NCBI GenBank assembly: GCA_021808445.1 | Contig: JAKBBP010000019.1 | Location: forward strand, 1 to 46,968 | Direction of reading: 5' to 3' | Length of the DNA: 46,968 bases | DNA from: Pseudomonadota bacterium | GTDB taxonomy: Bacteria > Pseudomonadota > Gammaproteobacteria > Burkholderiales > Burkholderiaceae_C | In this document: piece after piece, positions 26,446 to 35,534 of the stretch | Position numbering within the stretch: the first letter of the stretch is position 1 | Layout: every line of letters starts with the position of its first letter | The notes under the pieces: model-generated | Database searches by the model: none | Seen by the model: only the letters and a program-made list of their open reading frames with translations | Told to the model about the DNA's origin: nothing | Program-made: the position numbers and the translations under genes

Positions 26446-28643
26446 CCTCCTGGGTGGCGCTGGTCGTGGGCCTGCCGCTCGTCGTGTTCCTGGTGTTCCT
26501 GCTCGCCGTGTCGACCAAGAACACCGCGGCGGTGAACCCCTTGTTCGGGATCCTGTACTGGATCAACCTGGCCGTGGCGGCACTGCTGCTGCTGCTCATC
26601 CTGGGCCTGTCCTCGCGCCTGCTGTGGCGCCTGCGCAAGCGCCGCTTCGGCAGCCGCCTGCTGTTCAAGCTCGCCATGGTGTTCACGCTGGTGGGCCTGC
26701 TTCCCGGGGTGATCATCTACGTGGTGTCCTACCAGTTCGTCGCCCGCAGCATCGAGACCTGGTTCGACGTGAAAGTCGAACGAGCGCTGACCTCGGGCCT
26801 GAACCTGGGGCGTACCACGCTGAACGTGCTGCTGGCCGACCTCAGCGCCAAGGGGCGCAACGTCGCCGGGCAGCTCGTGGACACGCGCGGCGAGGTGTCG
26901 CCGGTGGCGCTGGAGCAGCTTTTGCAGCAACTCAGCCTGGAGCAGGCCACGGTGTTCGACGGCAACGGAAATGTCGTGGCCAGCGCCGGCGGCAATCCCT
27001 TTGCGCTGGTGCCGGACCTCCCGGGCGCCGAGGCCATGCGCCAGTTGCGCCTGATGGGCCAGCTCGCCAGCGTCGAGGGAGGCGAGGACGGCGTGGCCAG
27101 CGCCAGCAGCCAGCTTCGCCTGCGGGTGGTGATTCCGCTGCCCACGCGCTCGCTGCTGCTTCCCGGGCACCAGCGCTACCTGCTGCTCGTGCAGAACGTG
27201 CCCAACGCCATCTCGCGCAGCGCGCTGGAGGTGCAGCGCGCCTACGCCGAATACCAGGAACGCGCGCTGGGCCGCGAAGGTCTGCGTCGCATGTACATCT
27301 CCACCCTGACCCTCACGCTGTTCCTCACCGTGTTCGCCGCCGTGCTGCTGGCGGTCCTGCTGGGCAACCAGCTCGCGAGTCCCTTGCTGCTGCTGGCCGA
27401 CGGCATGCGCGCGGTGGCCGGCGGGGATCTTCGCCAGCGCCCCGAGGCGCGCTCCGGCGACGAGCTGGGTACGCTGACCCGCTCCTTCAACGCGATGACC
27501 GCGCAGCTCGCCGAGGCACGCCAGCAGGCCGAGGCCAGCCGGCAGGCGCTCGAGGCTTCACGCGCCTACCTGCAAAGCGTGCTGGACAATCTGTCGGCCG
27601 GCGTGCTGGTGCTCGACGACGGCCTGCGCCTGACGCTGGCCAACCCCAGCGCCACGCGTGTCTTGCGCGTGGCGGTGCAGGGCTCCATCGGGCAGGCCAT
27701 CGCCAGCGTCGAGGGCCTGCAGAGCTTCGCCGCCGAGATCCAGGCGGCCTTCCATGAACTCGGCGCCGGCAGCGGCGACCACTGGCTGCGCCAGCTGGAC
27801 TACACCCCGCCGGGCAGCGACACGGCCGTGACCCTGCTGGTGCGTGGCGCACGCCTGCTTCTGCCTGGCCAGGGCGCCGCGGTGGTGGTGTTCGACGACA
27901 TCAGCGAACTCATCTCCGCCCAGCGCTCCCTGGCCTGGGGGGAGGTTGCGCGACGCCTGGCCCACGAGATCAAGAATCCCCTGACGCCCATCCAGCTCTC
28001 GGCCGAGCGACTGCAGATGAAGCTCGAATCCCGGCTGAGCGGCTCCGACCGCGACATGCTGACCCGGGCCACCGGCACCATCGTCAACCAGGTCACCGCC
28101 ATGCGACGCATGGTCGACGAATTCCGCGATTACGCGCGCACGCCCGTGACCCACGTGGAGCCGATGGACCTGAACGTGCTGGTGGGCGACGTGCTCAACC
28201 TGTATGCCGCGCAGTCCGCGCACGTGCATGCCGAACTGGGCGCCTCGCTGCCGACCATCGAGGGCGATGCGGCGCAGTTGCGGCAGGTTGTGCACAACCT
28301 GGTGCAAAATGCGCTGGATGCCATCGCGGGGCAGGAGCAGGGCGGAGTGACCATCCGCACCGACACCTACCGCTCGGGAAGCAGCGGGACCCAGCGCGTG
28401 CGCCTGTCGGTCAGCGACACGGGTCCAGGCTTCAGCGAAAAGGTGCTGGCGCGGGCCTTCGAGCCCTACGTGACGACCAAGCCGCGTGGCACCGGACTGG
28501 GCCTCGCGGTGGTGAAAAAGATCGCCGAGGAGCACCATGCCCGCGTGGAGGTGCAGAATCTGGGCGCGCCAGGGACAACGAGCGGGGCCCGCGTATCCCT
28601 TATATTCCCCGCTATGGCAACCCCGCCGGCCAGCGGGGACTGA
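26409..28643 (+). CDS. ntrY: NtrY-like membrane sensor histidine kinase
   Basis: This 744-residue kinase has helices at about 14-37 and 45-67, with a third near 85-105. A periplasmic sensor region follows, then another helix near 300-325 and a HAMP domain (QLASPLLLLADGMRAVAGGD). A PAS domain (about 395-490) precedes the HisKA domain with phospho-accepting His519 in RRLAHEIKNPLTPIQ, and then a HATPase domain (NLVQNALDAI, DTGPGF, GTGLGL). The layout is that of NtrY, which with NtrX senses nitrogen or redox signals. The chosen ATG lies inside DUF4390, giving tight coupling. The NtrX-like regulator follows after 26 bp. Confidence 0.93.
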   Translation: MDHRTVNRTTRLASWVALVVGLPLVVFLVFLLAVSTKNTAAVNPLFGILYWINLAVAALLLLLILGLSSRLLWRLRKRRFGSRLLFKLAMVFTLVGLLPGVIIYVVSYQFVARSIETWFDVKVERALTSGLNLGRTTLNVLLADLSAKGRNVAGQLVDTRGEVSPVALEQLLQQLSLEQATVFDGNGNVVASAGGNPFALVPDLPGAEAMRQLRLMGQLASVEGGEDGVASASSQLRLRVVIPLPTRSLLLPGHQRYLLLVQNVPNAISRSALEVQRAYAEYQERALGREGLRRMYISTLTLTLFLTVFAAVLLAVLLGNQLASPLLLLADGMRAVAGGDLRQRPEARSGDELGTLTRSFNAMTAQLAEARQQAEASRQALEASRAYLQSVLDNLSAGVLVLDDGLRLTLANPSATRVLRVAVQGSIGQAIASVEGLQSFAAEIQAAFHELGAGSGDHWLRQLDYTPPGSDTAVTLLVRGARLLLPGQGAAVVVFDDISELISAQRSLAWGEVARRLAHEIKNPLTPIQLSAERLQMKLESRLSGSDRDMLTRATGTIVNQVTAMRRMVDEFRDYARTPVTHVEPMDLNVLVGDVLNLYAAQSAHVHAELGASLPTIEGDAAQLRQVVHNLVQNALDAIAGQEQGGVTIRTDTYRSGSSGTQRVRLSVSDTGPGFSEKVLARAFEPYVTTKPRGTGLGLAVVKKIAEEHHARVEVQNLGAPGTTSGARVSLIFPAMATPPASGD

Positions 28644-28669
28644 CGGCAAACATCGGAATACCTTGGCCT

Positions 28670-29410
28670 ATGGCAAGCATCCTTGTGGTGGACGACGAGA
28701 TCGGCATACGCGACTTGTTGTCCGAGATTCTGAACGACGAGGGCCACACCGTGGAGGCTGCCGAAAACGCGCAGCAGGCACGAGAGATGCGCGCACGCTT
28801 CCGGCCCGACCTGGTGCTGCTCGACATCTGGATGCCCGACACCGACGGCGTCACCCTGCTCAAGGAGTGGGCCGGCGCGGGTCAGCTGACCATGCCGGTG
28901 ATCATGATGAGCGGGCACGGCACCATCGACAACGCGGTGGAGGCCACGCGCATCGGAGCGATGGCCTTTCTCGAAAAGCCCATCGCGCTGCAGAAGCTGC
29001 TGCGCGCCGTCGAGCAGGGCCTGAGCAAGCCCGTGCCCAGGCCGCGCCTGGAGCCCAGCATGAGCACCGCCATGCCCTCCGCCGATCCCCCCCCGCTGCT
29101 TGCCGAGCAGAGCTTTCCGCTGGATCGCCCGCTGCGCGAGGCGCGTGACGATTTCGAGCGCGCGTACTTCGAGTTCCACCTCGCGCGCGAAGGCGGCAGC
29201 ATGACCCGCGTGGCCGACAAGACCGGGCTGGAGCGCACGCACCTGTACCGCAAGCTCAAGCAGCTCGGCGTGGACTGGGGCCGCAACGGCCGCCGCCCCG
29301 CACCGTCGAGCCTGCAGGGACTCGCCGGCATGCCCGGCGCATTGCCGGGTGCCCCGGGCACTCCTTCGTCGGCGCCCCCGCAAGCCCCACTGGACGACGA
29401 GGACGACTGA
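28670..29410 (+). CDS. NtrX-like response regulator lacking the AAA+ domain
   Basis: This 246-residue regulator is the partner of the upstream kinase. The receiver domain (1-120) has the acidic pair DDE, phospho-acceptor Asp52 in LLDIWMPD, MMSGHGTIDNAVEAT and the conserved lysine in LEKPIAL. A linker leads to a Fis-type helix-turn-helix (about 175-205, MTRVADKTGLERTHLYRKLK) and a Gly/Pro-rich tail. The sigma-54-activating AAA+ ATPase module found in classical NtrX is missing, so it probably cannot open sigma-54 promoters itself. I recall such short forms in other Burkholderiales, so this may be lineage-typical rather than a local deletion. Confidence 0.9.
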   Translation: MASILVVDDEIGIRDLLSEILNDEGHTVEAAENAQQAREMRARFRPDLVLLDIWMPDTDGVTLLKEWAGAGQLTMPVIMMSGHGTIDNAVEATRIGAMAFLEKPIALQKLLRAVEQGLSKPVPRPRLEPSMSTAMPSADPPPLLAEQSFPLDRPLREARDDFERAYFEFHLAREGGSMTRVADKTGLERTHLYRKLKQLGVDWGRNGRRPAPSSLQGLAGMPGALPGAPGTPSSAPPQAPLDDEDD

Positions 29411-29499
29411 GCCGGCGGCACGCGGGATCTCCATGGGCAGGATCCCGCCCATCGTCGCGGCGCGAGCGCGGGACTTGCGGGGAAGCCGAAAACCTTTGT

Positions 29500-29505
29500 T
29501 AATAT
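29500..29505 (+). promoter_or_regulatory. Candidate -10 box for tRNA-Phe
   Basis: TAATAT lies 91 bases before the tRNA. TTGCGG at 29475-29480 could be the -35, with a long 19-base spacer. No other gene lies in the 186-bp gap. Confidence 0.45.
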
Positions 29506-29596
29506 GTAGGGCTTGCCTGACGCCGACGGGGGCGAACGCCCCGGCAGACGTCAGCCCCCGGCAGCCTCGGGCCCGGGAACACGCCGGAGAACACCC

Positions 29597-29672
<76 letters not shown>

Positions 29673-29689
29673 ATCCATTCAACGACTTG

Positions 29690-29719
29690 GCCCCGCCTGA
29701 CCCGCGGGGCTTTGTTGTT
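29690..29719 (+). terminator. Intrinsic terminator after tRNA-Phe
   Basis: GCCCCGC (29690-29696) pairs with GCGGGGC (29704-29710) across a 7-base loop and is followed by the T-rich run TTTGTTGTT, 17 bases after the tRNA end. Confidence 0.8.
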
Positions 29720-29861
29720 TCTGGCGGTCGGTCGGTCGATTTCTCCTGCCTCTCCTGCCCTCCCGTGCCCCAGGGGGCTGCGCGCAGGAATCCTGGTCAT
29801 TCGCTATCTTCTGTCTGGTCGTGCCCGCCGTTTCGGCGAGCCTGCGTCCGTTCACCTGCCC

Positions 29862-30248
29862 ATGACCGCCGATTCCGAAGCCCCGCGTCTGGTCGACGTC
29901 GGCGCACTGTCCCGTGCCCTCGAGGATTTCGCGCGGGAGCGCGACTGGACCCAGTTCCACAGCCCGAAGAACCTCGTGATGGCGCTGACCGGCGAGGTGG
30001 GCGAGCTGGTCGAGATCTTCCAGTGGATGAGCGCGGAGGAGTCCGCCGCGGCCGGCAGGGATGCGCGAACGGCGCAGGCCGTGCGCGATGAACTGGCCGA
30101 CGTGCTGGTCTATCTGGTGCGCCTGGCCGACCGCCTGGGAGTGGACCTCGACGCGGCGGTGCGCGACAAGATGAAACGCAACGCGCTGCGCTATCCGGCC
30201 GACGAGGTTCGCGGTAGCAGCAGCAAACGCAACGCAGCAAGGAGCTAG
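29862..30248 (+). CDS. MazG-like nucleotide pyrophosphohydrolase
   Basis: This 128-residue member of the all-alpha NTP pyrophosphohydrolase superfamily is close to the RS21-C6/dCTPase type. The metal-binding pattern is visible as GEVGELVEIFQW (E-x2-E) and later RDELADVLVYLVRLAD (E-x2-D). HSPKNLVMAL matches the family helix before it. Members hydrolyse non-canonical or damaged dNTPs to monophosphates; the substrate cannot be inferred. The ATG at 29862 is preferred because the upstream open frame runs through the tRNA. The alcohol dehydrogenase gene starts 6 bp after its stop. Confidence 0.88.
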   Translation: MTADSEAPRLVDVGALSRALEDFARERDWTQFHSPKNLVMALTGEVGELVEIFQWMSAEESAAAGRDARTAQAVRDELADVLVYLVRLADRLGVDLDAAVRDKMKRNALRYPADEVRGSSSKRNAARS

Positions 30249-30254
30249 TCAGAA

Positions 30255-31307
30255 ATGCAGACCCACGCCTACGGAGCCCACGCCAGCGACAAAGCGCTGG
30301 AGCCCCTGCGCATCACCCGTCGCGATCCTGGCGCCCACGACGTGCAGATCGACATTGCCTATTGCGGAATCTGCCACTCGGATCTGCACCAGGTGCGATC
30401 CGAATGGGCTGGCACCCTCTATCCCTGCGTTCCAGGCCATGAAATCGTGGGCCGTGTGTCGGCGCTGGGAGCGCATGTGAAGGGCTTTCGCGTGGGCGAC
30501 CTCGTCGGCGTGGGCTGCATCGTCGACAGCTGCAAGGAGTGCGAGGACTGCCAGTCCGGGCTGGAGAACTACTGCGACGGCATGGTCGGCACCTACAACG
30601 GTCCCACGCCCGACCAGCCCGGCTGGACCCTGGGCGGATACTCGCAACACATCGTGGTGCATGAGCGCTACGTGCTGCACGTGCGCCACCCGGAGTCGCA
30701 GCTCGCGGCCGTGGCGCCCCTGCTGTGCGCGGGGATCACCACCTACTCGCCGCTGCGCCACTGGAAGGTCGGGCCCGGCAGCAAGGTGGGCGTGGTGGGC
30801 ATCGGCGGCCTGGGCCACATGGGCATCAAGATCGCCCATGCCATGGGCGCAAGGGTGGTGGCCTTCACCACCTCCGAATCCAAGCGCGCCGCCGCGAGGC
30901 AGCTGGGCGCCGACGAGGTCGTGGTGTCGCGTCATCCCGAGGAAATGACCGCGCACGCGAAGAGCTTCGACCTGATCCTGGACACGGTCGCCGCCCCGCA
31001 CGACCTGGACGCGCTGCTGGTGCTCCTCAAACGCGACGGCACCATGGTGCTGGTCGGCGCGCCGGCCACGCCCCACCCCTCGCCCCAGGTCTTCGACCTG
31101 ATCACCCGTCGACGCTCGCTGGCCGGCTCGATGATCGGAGGCATCCCCGAGACCCAGGAGATGCTGGATTTCTGCGCCGAGCACGGCATCGTCGCCGACA
31201 TCGAGCTCATCCGTGCCGACCAGATCAACGCCAGCTACGAGCGCATGCTCCGCGGCGACGTCCACTACCGCTTCGTGATCGACAACGCGACCCTGGCGGC
31301 CGGCTGA
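30255..31307 (+). CDS. Zinc-dependent NADP alcohol dehydrogenase (YahK/AdhA type)
   Basis: This 350-residue cytosolic medium-chain dehydrogenase resembles E. coli YahK and cinnamyl-alcohol dehydrogenases, which reduce a broad range of aldehydes. Catalytic-zinc ligands are in CGICHSDLH and PGHEIVG. The structural-zinc cysteines are spaced as C-x2-C-x2-C-x7-C in CKECEDCQSGLENYC. The Rossmann motif is GIGGLGHMG, and the SESKR turn favours NADPH. AAGGAG is 10 bases upstream, within the end of the MazG-like gene, suggesting co-transcription. It converges on tssA. Confidence 0.93.
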   Translation: MQTHAYGAHASDKALEPLRITRRDPGAHDVQIDIAYCGICHSDLHQVRSEWAGTLYPCVPGHEIVGRVSALGAHVKGFRVGDLVGVGCIVDSCKECEDCQSGLENYCDGMVGTYNGPTPDQPGWTLGGYSQHIVVHERYVLHVRHPESQLAAVAPLLCAGITTYSPLRHWKVGPGSKVGVVGIGGLGHMGIKIAHAMGARVVAFTTSESKRAAARQLGADEVVVSRHPEEMTAHAKSFDLILDTVAAPHDLDALLVLLKRDGTMVLVGAPATPHPSPQVFDLITRRRSLAGSMIGGIPETQEMLDFCAEHGIVADIELIRADQINASYERMLRGDVHYRFVIDNATLAAG

Positions 31308-31337
31308 ACGCTGCGGGAATCGCGCTCGGCGCGCAAG

Positions 31338-31365
31338 CCTCAGCCCTCAGCCCTCAGCCCTCAGC
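31338..31365. repeat. 7-nt tandem repeat at the 3' end of tssA
   Basis: Four perfect copies of CCTCAGC occupy 31338-31365. The tssA TGA (31361-31363, minus strand) lies in the copy first reached by the ribosome, so copy-number change should not alter the protein. Confidence 0.85.
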
Positions 31366-32566
31366 CCGACTCCCAGCGAGCCAGCAGCTCGCCGGGGATC
31401 GCCTGCACCACTTCGGCGTAGCGCTTGCCCACCAGGCGCTCGGCCTGGCGCAGCAGCACGGCCACTGGGCTGCTCGGCTCGTAGCACTCGAACCACGCAC
31501 GAGCCTGGGCGATGCTCGCCTGGACCGCGGCCCGGTCTGCGGCCCGCCAGCGCGCCAGCTTGCAGGAGGCCGCCGCGTCCTGCGGCGGGTCCGGCGCATC
31601 GGCGCAGCACGGGATGGCATCCCCGAGCAGGCCCGCTCCGGGCTGCCTGATGCGCTCGGCTCCAGTGCTTGGGGCGGGCTCGCCCGCAAACTCCGGGACC
31701 GTCGCGGCGACCGCCCCTCCGGAACCCTCTGCAAGGCTCGCCGCGTCCTCGGCTCCTGACGCAGACGGCGGTGCCAGCGACTCCAGCAGTCCTTCGAGCG
31801 CCCGCAGATCGGGCCCCGCCGCTCCGAGATCCTCGCGCGCCCAGGCGAGCAGACTCGCGAGGGCTTCGTGGGCCGCTCCCAGCGCGCGGCGGTCGGGGTC
31901 CGCATCGAACCAGCTGCGAGCCAGCACGGCCTGCAGGGCACGACGCGAGGCCGCGCTGACCGCGAGTTCGCGTTCGATGTCGCGCACCCGACGGTGTTCA
32001 CCCTGCGCGCGCAACGCGACCAGATCGCGTACATCCGCGAGCAGCCCGTCCGCGTCGCACAGCAGGGCCAGCGCGTTGGCACGCATCGCCGGATCGTGCT
32101 CGCCGTCGATCCGCGCCTGCGGATGCACCTGCTCCCCGAAGGCACGCAGCACGCGGACCATCGTGCGCAGGCCTTGCTCCAACCCGGGCGCACCTGCGTT
32201 GTGCACGCGGCAGCGCAGCCACCACACCAGCACGGTGATGTCGCGGCTGCGCTCCAGCAAGGCCTGGCACTCCCGTTCGAGTTCGCGCCATGGCGGGGGC
32301 TCGCGGCGCTGGGTGAACGGGCCGTACTGCACTTCCACCGGGGCCGCCATGCGCGCCTGCAGCGCGGCATATTCGGTGGTGTATTCCAGGCAGGGTCCCG
32401 CCGGACAGCGCCCGGGTACCGGCACCATCCAGGCACGCAGGTCCTCGGGCAGGTCCTCGGGCAGGTCCTCGGATTTCGCCAGGGACGCATCCTGGGCATC
32501 CGGAGCATCGGGCGGCGCGGGGCTCGCAGGCTGGTCGCGCCTTCCCGAACGAGCATTGCGGGTCAT
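31361..32566 (-). CDS. tssA: T6SS protein TssA
   Basis: TssA primes T6SS assembly, recruiting baseplate and sheath and capping the growing tail. The 401-residue product has an ImpA-type N-terminal domain (RCPAGPCLEYTTEYAALQAR, then REPPPWRELERECQALLERSRDI). A helical middle follows, with DLVALRAQGEHRRVRDIE. The C-terminal segment AWFECYEPSSPVAVLLRQAE, then LVGKRYAEVVQ, resembles the TssA end that oligomerises. The ATG at 32566 has AAGGAG 6 bases upstream and overlaps the tssG stop (ATGA). Near the N-terminus a 12-nt repeat encodes DLPE units. It is the last gene of the operon. Confidence 0.9.
   Translation of the reverse strand: MTRNARSGRRDQPASPAPPDAPDAQDASLAKSEDLPEDLPEDLRAWMVPVPGRCPAGPCLEYTTEYAALQARMAAPVEVQYGPFTQRREPPPWRELERECQALLERSRDITVLVWWLRCRVHNAGAPGLEQGLRTMVRVLRAFGEQVHPQARIDGEHDPAMRANALALLCDADGLLADVRDLVALRAQGEHRRVRDIERELAVSAASRRALQAVLARSWFDADPDRRALGAAHEALASLLAWAREDLGAAGPDLRALEGLLESLAPPSASGAEDAASLAEGSGGAVAATVPEFAGEPAPSTGAERIRQPGAGLLGDAIPCCADAPDPPQDAAASCKLARWRAADRAAVQASIAQARAWFECYEPSSPVAVLLRQAERLVGKRYAEVVQAIPGELLARWESG
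32438..32473. repeat. 12-nt tandem repeat in tssA
   Basis: Three copies of CAGGTCCTCGGG (last base changed in the third) encode the N-terminal (DLPE) repetition of TssA in frame. Confidence 0.85.
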
Positions 32567-33648
32567 GGACGGCTCCTTTCGCTCGGGAGATCCCGGCGCG
32601 TGGGATGGTCGAAGCGCACGCCCACCAGGCCGGCTGCGTCCGCGGCACGGCAAGGATCTCCCAGCCAGGCGTCCCGCGCCAGCGCCCGGGGGCCGCCCAG
32701 GGCCGTGAGACGCACATCGGTGGCGTGCACCAGCAGATGCAGACTCCACTCGAGCTCCTGGCCCACGAAGCCTCGCACGCAGGCTGCGAGCGCTGGCAAG
32801 GCCCGTCCGCCTGCGCCGGGCAACAGGTCCCGGAAATCGGCGAGGCGCAAGGGGCCCACGCGAATGCAGAATCGCCCCTGCCGGTCGGGCACCCACGCTC
32901 CCAGGATCGCGGCGTCTCCCAGGCGGGCGCCGCGATCGCGCGCGCCCAGACGCGTGCGCTCCGCATCCCGGATCCGCAGCCATTGCAATGCGAACTCCTC
33001 CACCTGCACCTCGACGCACAGATAGTCGCGCAATGCACTGCGCAGGCCCTGCGCGGTGCGCACCGGTCGCAGGCGCTGGGCGGCGCTGACCCAGCGAGCG
33101 TGCGCGGGCCAGGCCGAAGCGGGCTGCCGACCGGTATCCCCGACCAGGCTGGCCACGTAGCGGGTGAATCGCTCGTCGCGCGGCCGGTCGAGCGCAGCTG
33201 CCGCCTGCCCTTGGGCCCATGCGCGGTACAGCAGGGACATGGCGCGATGATGGAACAGATCGAGAAAATCGGCGAGCGCGCTGTCCCGGCCGACATGCAG
33301 GCGCTCGCGCACGAACTCCGTGTAGTGCAGGGGCAGCGCGCCGTTGGGACCGAGCATGCCCAGGCCGAAGCTCGTGACACGCACCTGGCGCGGCCCGGCC
33401 CGCACCTGCGCGATCTCGCGGGGCGCGAAAGCCAGGCTGGGATGCTGTCCCAGACGCACGAACTCCTGACGCGGCAGGCGCGCCTCGCCAATGCGAGGAT
33501 GCTCCGCCGAGGAGGCGCACAGACGGCGCAGCAGCGCGAACAGCTCATAGCGCCAAGGCTCGTGCTCCGCGATCCGCAGCCAGTGCGGCAAAGGCGCAGC
33601 GGGCAGGGGCTCCCGGGATTCGGCGGTGCGCAAGGACTGCGGGGGCAT
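32563..33648 (-). CDS. tssG: T6SS baseplate protein TssG
   Basis: TssG, with TssE, TssF and TssK, builds the baseplate wedge around the VgrG spike. The 361-residue product shows the family start PHWLRIAEHEPWRYELFALL plus RRL, the block VRVTSFGLGMLGPNGALPLH followed by YTEFVRERL, FLDLFHHRAMSLLYRAWA, and the end WSLHLLVHATDVRLTALGG. The ATG at 33648 overlaps the tssF TGA (TGATG). The first 20 residues are a poorly conserved extension. Confidence 0.93.
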   Translation of the reverse strand: MPPQSLRTAESREPLPAAPLPHWLRIAEHEPWRYELFALLRRLCASSAEHPRIGEARLPRQEFVRLGQHPSLAFAPREIAQVRAGPRQVRVTSFGLGMLGPNGALPLHYTEFVRERLHVGRDSALADFLDLFHHRAMSLLYRAWAQGQAAAALDRPRDERFTRYVASLVGDTGRQPASAWPAHARWVSAAQRLRPVRTAQGLRSALRDYLCVEVQVEEFALQWLRIRDAERTRLGARDRGARLGDAAILGAWVPDRQGRFCIRVGPLRLADFRDLLPGAGGRALPALAACVRGFVGQELEWSLHLLVHATDVRLTALGGPRALARDAWLGDPCRAADAAGLVGVRFDHPTRRDLPSERSRP

Positions 33649-35534
33649 CAGAGCACACCTCGCGCGCCCATGCGCATCGGCGCGCTCCAGAACACCCCAC
33701 GTTGCAGGGAGCTCAGGCTCAGCTGAGAGCAGGTGTTGATGGCCACGTACTGGGCGAGTACATAGTCCAGCACCATGCCCAGCAACAGCGGACTGGCGGG
33801 CGCGAAGGCCTGCTCGTCGATCTCCAGTTCGCACTCCAGGGCACGGCCGAAGACCAGCGGGCCCGCAAGGGGCAGGCGACGCGTGACGCAGCGCAGGCGC
33901 GCCGCCCGGAGCGCCTCGATGCGCCGCAGGGCGTCCGCATCCTCGGGGCGGGCGAACAGGCTGAGCAGTTCGCGCAGCGCCTGCGCCGCCGGCTCGGGGC
34001 CGAGTTCGGCCAGCGGAAGGTGGTGCATGCCGAGCAGGCGAATGAGTCCCCAGGCGCCGCTGTCCATGGCCAGTGGGGGCCGAGGCGGCGACGGCGCGCG
34101 AAGCAGTTCCACGGACTCGACCAGGGCCTCGATCGAAAGCCGGCGGCTTTTCGCGGTGGTCCCGCCGATCCACAGGGGAAGGTCACGGTTGGTCAACCAG
34201 GCGCGCACCGAAATCTGGTGCATGTCCACCGACACCGGCGCGTCGAACTGGTCGACCAGGCTGACGAACACCTCGGTCCCCACGTAGGGCGAGCGAGCGC
34301 CCCAGCGGCGCACGGCGTCGGACGGCGCACGCTGGGCGCGCCGGATCGCGAAGTACCGGCCGTGGTCTCCGCCATCCCGGTGCACGGTCTGGTACAGGGG
34401 CCGGAAGCAAAGGGTCTGCGTGGTGCCCGGCCGGTGGCCCTGCAGTTCGTCCACGGCCCAGACCTCATGATCCAGGGGCCGGGCACGGTCCCCGAGGATC
34501 TGGTACTCGCAGCGGTCCTCGGCCAGGTGCACTCGATCCGTGCGAGCTTCGTACAGGTTGACCACCGGGGTGCAGAACAGCGCCAGGCTCGAGGCGTCCA
34601 CCCATGCACACAGATCGGGCGGGGCATCGTCCACCAACAGGTACAGGTCGACGGCCTGGCCCTCGAGCCCCGTGAGCGCCTCGGCAAGGCCGCGAAGCGT
34701 GAACTCGTACAGGCATTGGGAAGCGTGGAAATACTCCTGCAGCAGATTGTGGGCGCGCAGGCTGTTGTAGCGCAATGGCAGCAGCCCACGCTCCGGATGC
34801 ATGCCCTCGTAGACCAGCGCCTCCCCGGCCACCCGTCTGGGTTCGCGCACCGTCCGATCCCCGCGAGCCGGCCCGACCACGCACGCCAGGAAACCGCGGT
34901 GCATCAGTTCGAACAGCCGCGAGCCCATCGTGACATCCCCGGCGAGGTGGATGCGCAGGCTGTCCAGACCGCGCAGGTCCTGCAGGCGCCAGGGCTCCAG
35001 CGCACGCAGGCGCAGGCGCAGGCATCCGCGCGCCCGCGCCTGCGCAGGCGGGGCGCAGGCCATGCGCCCCAGCTCTGGCACGCCGGCTTCCAGACGGGCC
35101 TCGGCGATCTCCAGTGGCCAGAGGGTCACGTCGCTGCTGCTGCGCCATTCCACCGGCGTCTCGGCCGGAGGATCGAGCGAGCTCCACAGACGGGTGTTGG
35201 CGGGAACCACCACGCCCTCCCGCAGCATTCGATCATCGGCGCGGGGCCGCAGCCTCGCCACGCCCATCGCCGGCATCGGTGCCAGGAAATGGGGATGCAG
35301 AACCTCCAGGAGGCGATTCGCAAAGCGTGGAAATTCGGCGTCGATCTTGATGCGGGTACGAGCGCAGAGAAGGCAGAAGGCTTCGATCAGGCGCTCCACG
35401 TAGGGGTCGGCGACCTCGGGCGCGCCGATGCCCAGGCGGCCCGCGGCGCCCGGATGCATGCGCGCGAACTCGGCGGCGCCCTCGCGCATGTACAGCAGCT
35501 CCTGGCTGAAGTATTCGAGCAGTCGGGGATGCAT
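33648..35534 (-). CDS. tssF: T6SS baseplate protein TssF
   Basis: TssF is the largest wedge component and pairs with TssG. The 628-residue protein begins with the diagnostic HPRLLEYFSQELLYMREGAA, then EFARMHPGAAGRLGI and DPYVERLIEAFCLLCARTRI, which defines the family. EFRFANRLLEVLHPHF-type residues appear as FPRFANRLLEVLHPHFLAPM. Length and architecture are standard. It is joined by TGATG overlaps both to tssE upstream and tssG downstream, so baseplate subunits are translated in a coupled series. Confidence 0.96.
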   Translation of the reverse strand: MHPRLLEYFSQELLYMREGAAEFARMHPGAAGRLGIGAPEVADPYVERLIEAFCLLCARTRIKIDAEFPRFANRLLEVLHPHFLAPMPAMGVARLRPRADDRMLREGVVVPANTRLWSSLDPPAETPVEWRSSSDVTLWPLEIAEARLEAGVPELGRMACAPPAQARARGCLRLRLRALEPWRLQDLRGLDSLRIHLAGDVTMGSRLFELMHRGFLACVVGPARGDRTVREPRRVAGEALVYEGMHPERGLLPLRYNSLRAHNLLQEYFHASQCLYEFTLRGLAEALTGLEGQAVDLYLLVDDAPPDLCAWVDASSLALFCTPVVNLYEARTDRVHLAEDRCEYQILGDRARPLDHEVWAVDELQGHRPGTTQTLCFRPLYQTVHRDGGDHGRYFAIRRAQRAPSDAVRRWGARSPYVGTEVFVSLVDQFDAPVSVDMHQISVRAWLTNRDLPLWIGGTTAKSRRLSIEALVESVELLRAPSPPRPPLAMDSGAWGLIRLLGMHHLPLAELGPEPAAQALRELLSLFARPEDADALRRIEALRAARLRCVTRRLPLAGPLVFGRALECELEIDEQAFAPASPLLLGMVLDYVLAQYVAINTCSQLSLSSLQRGVFWSAPMRMGARGVL

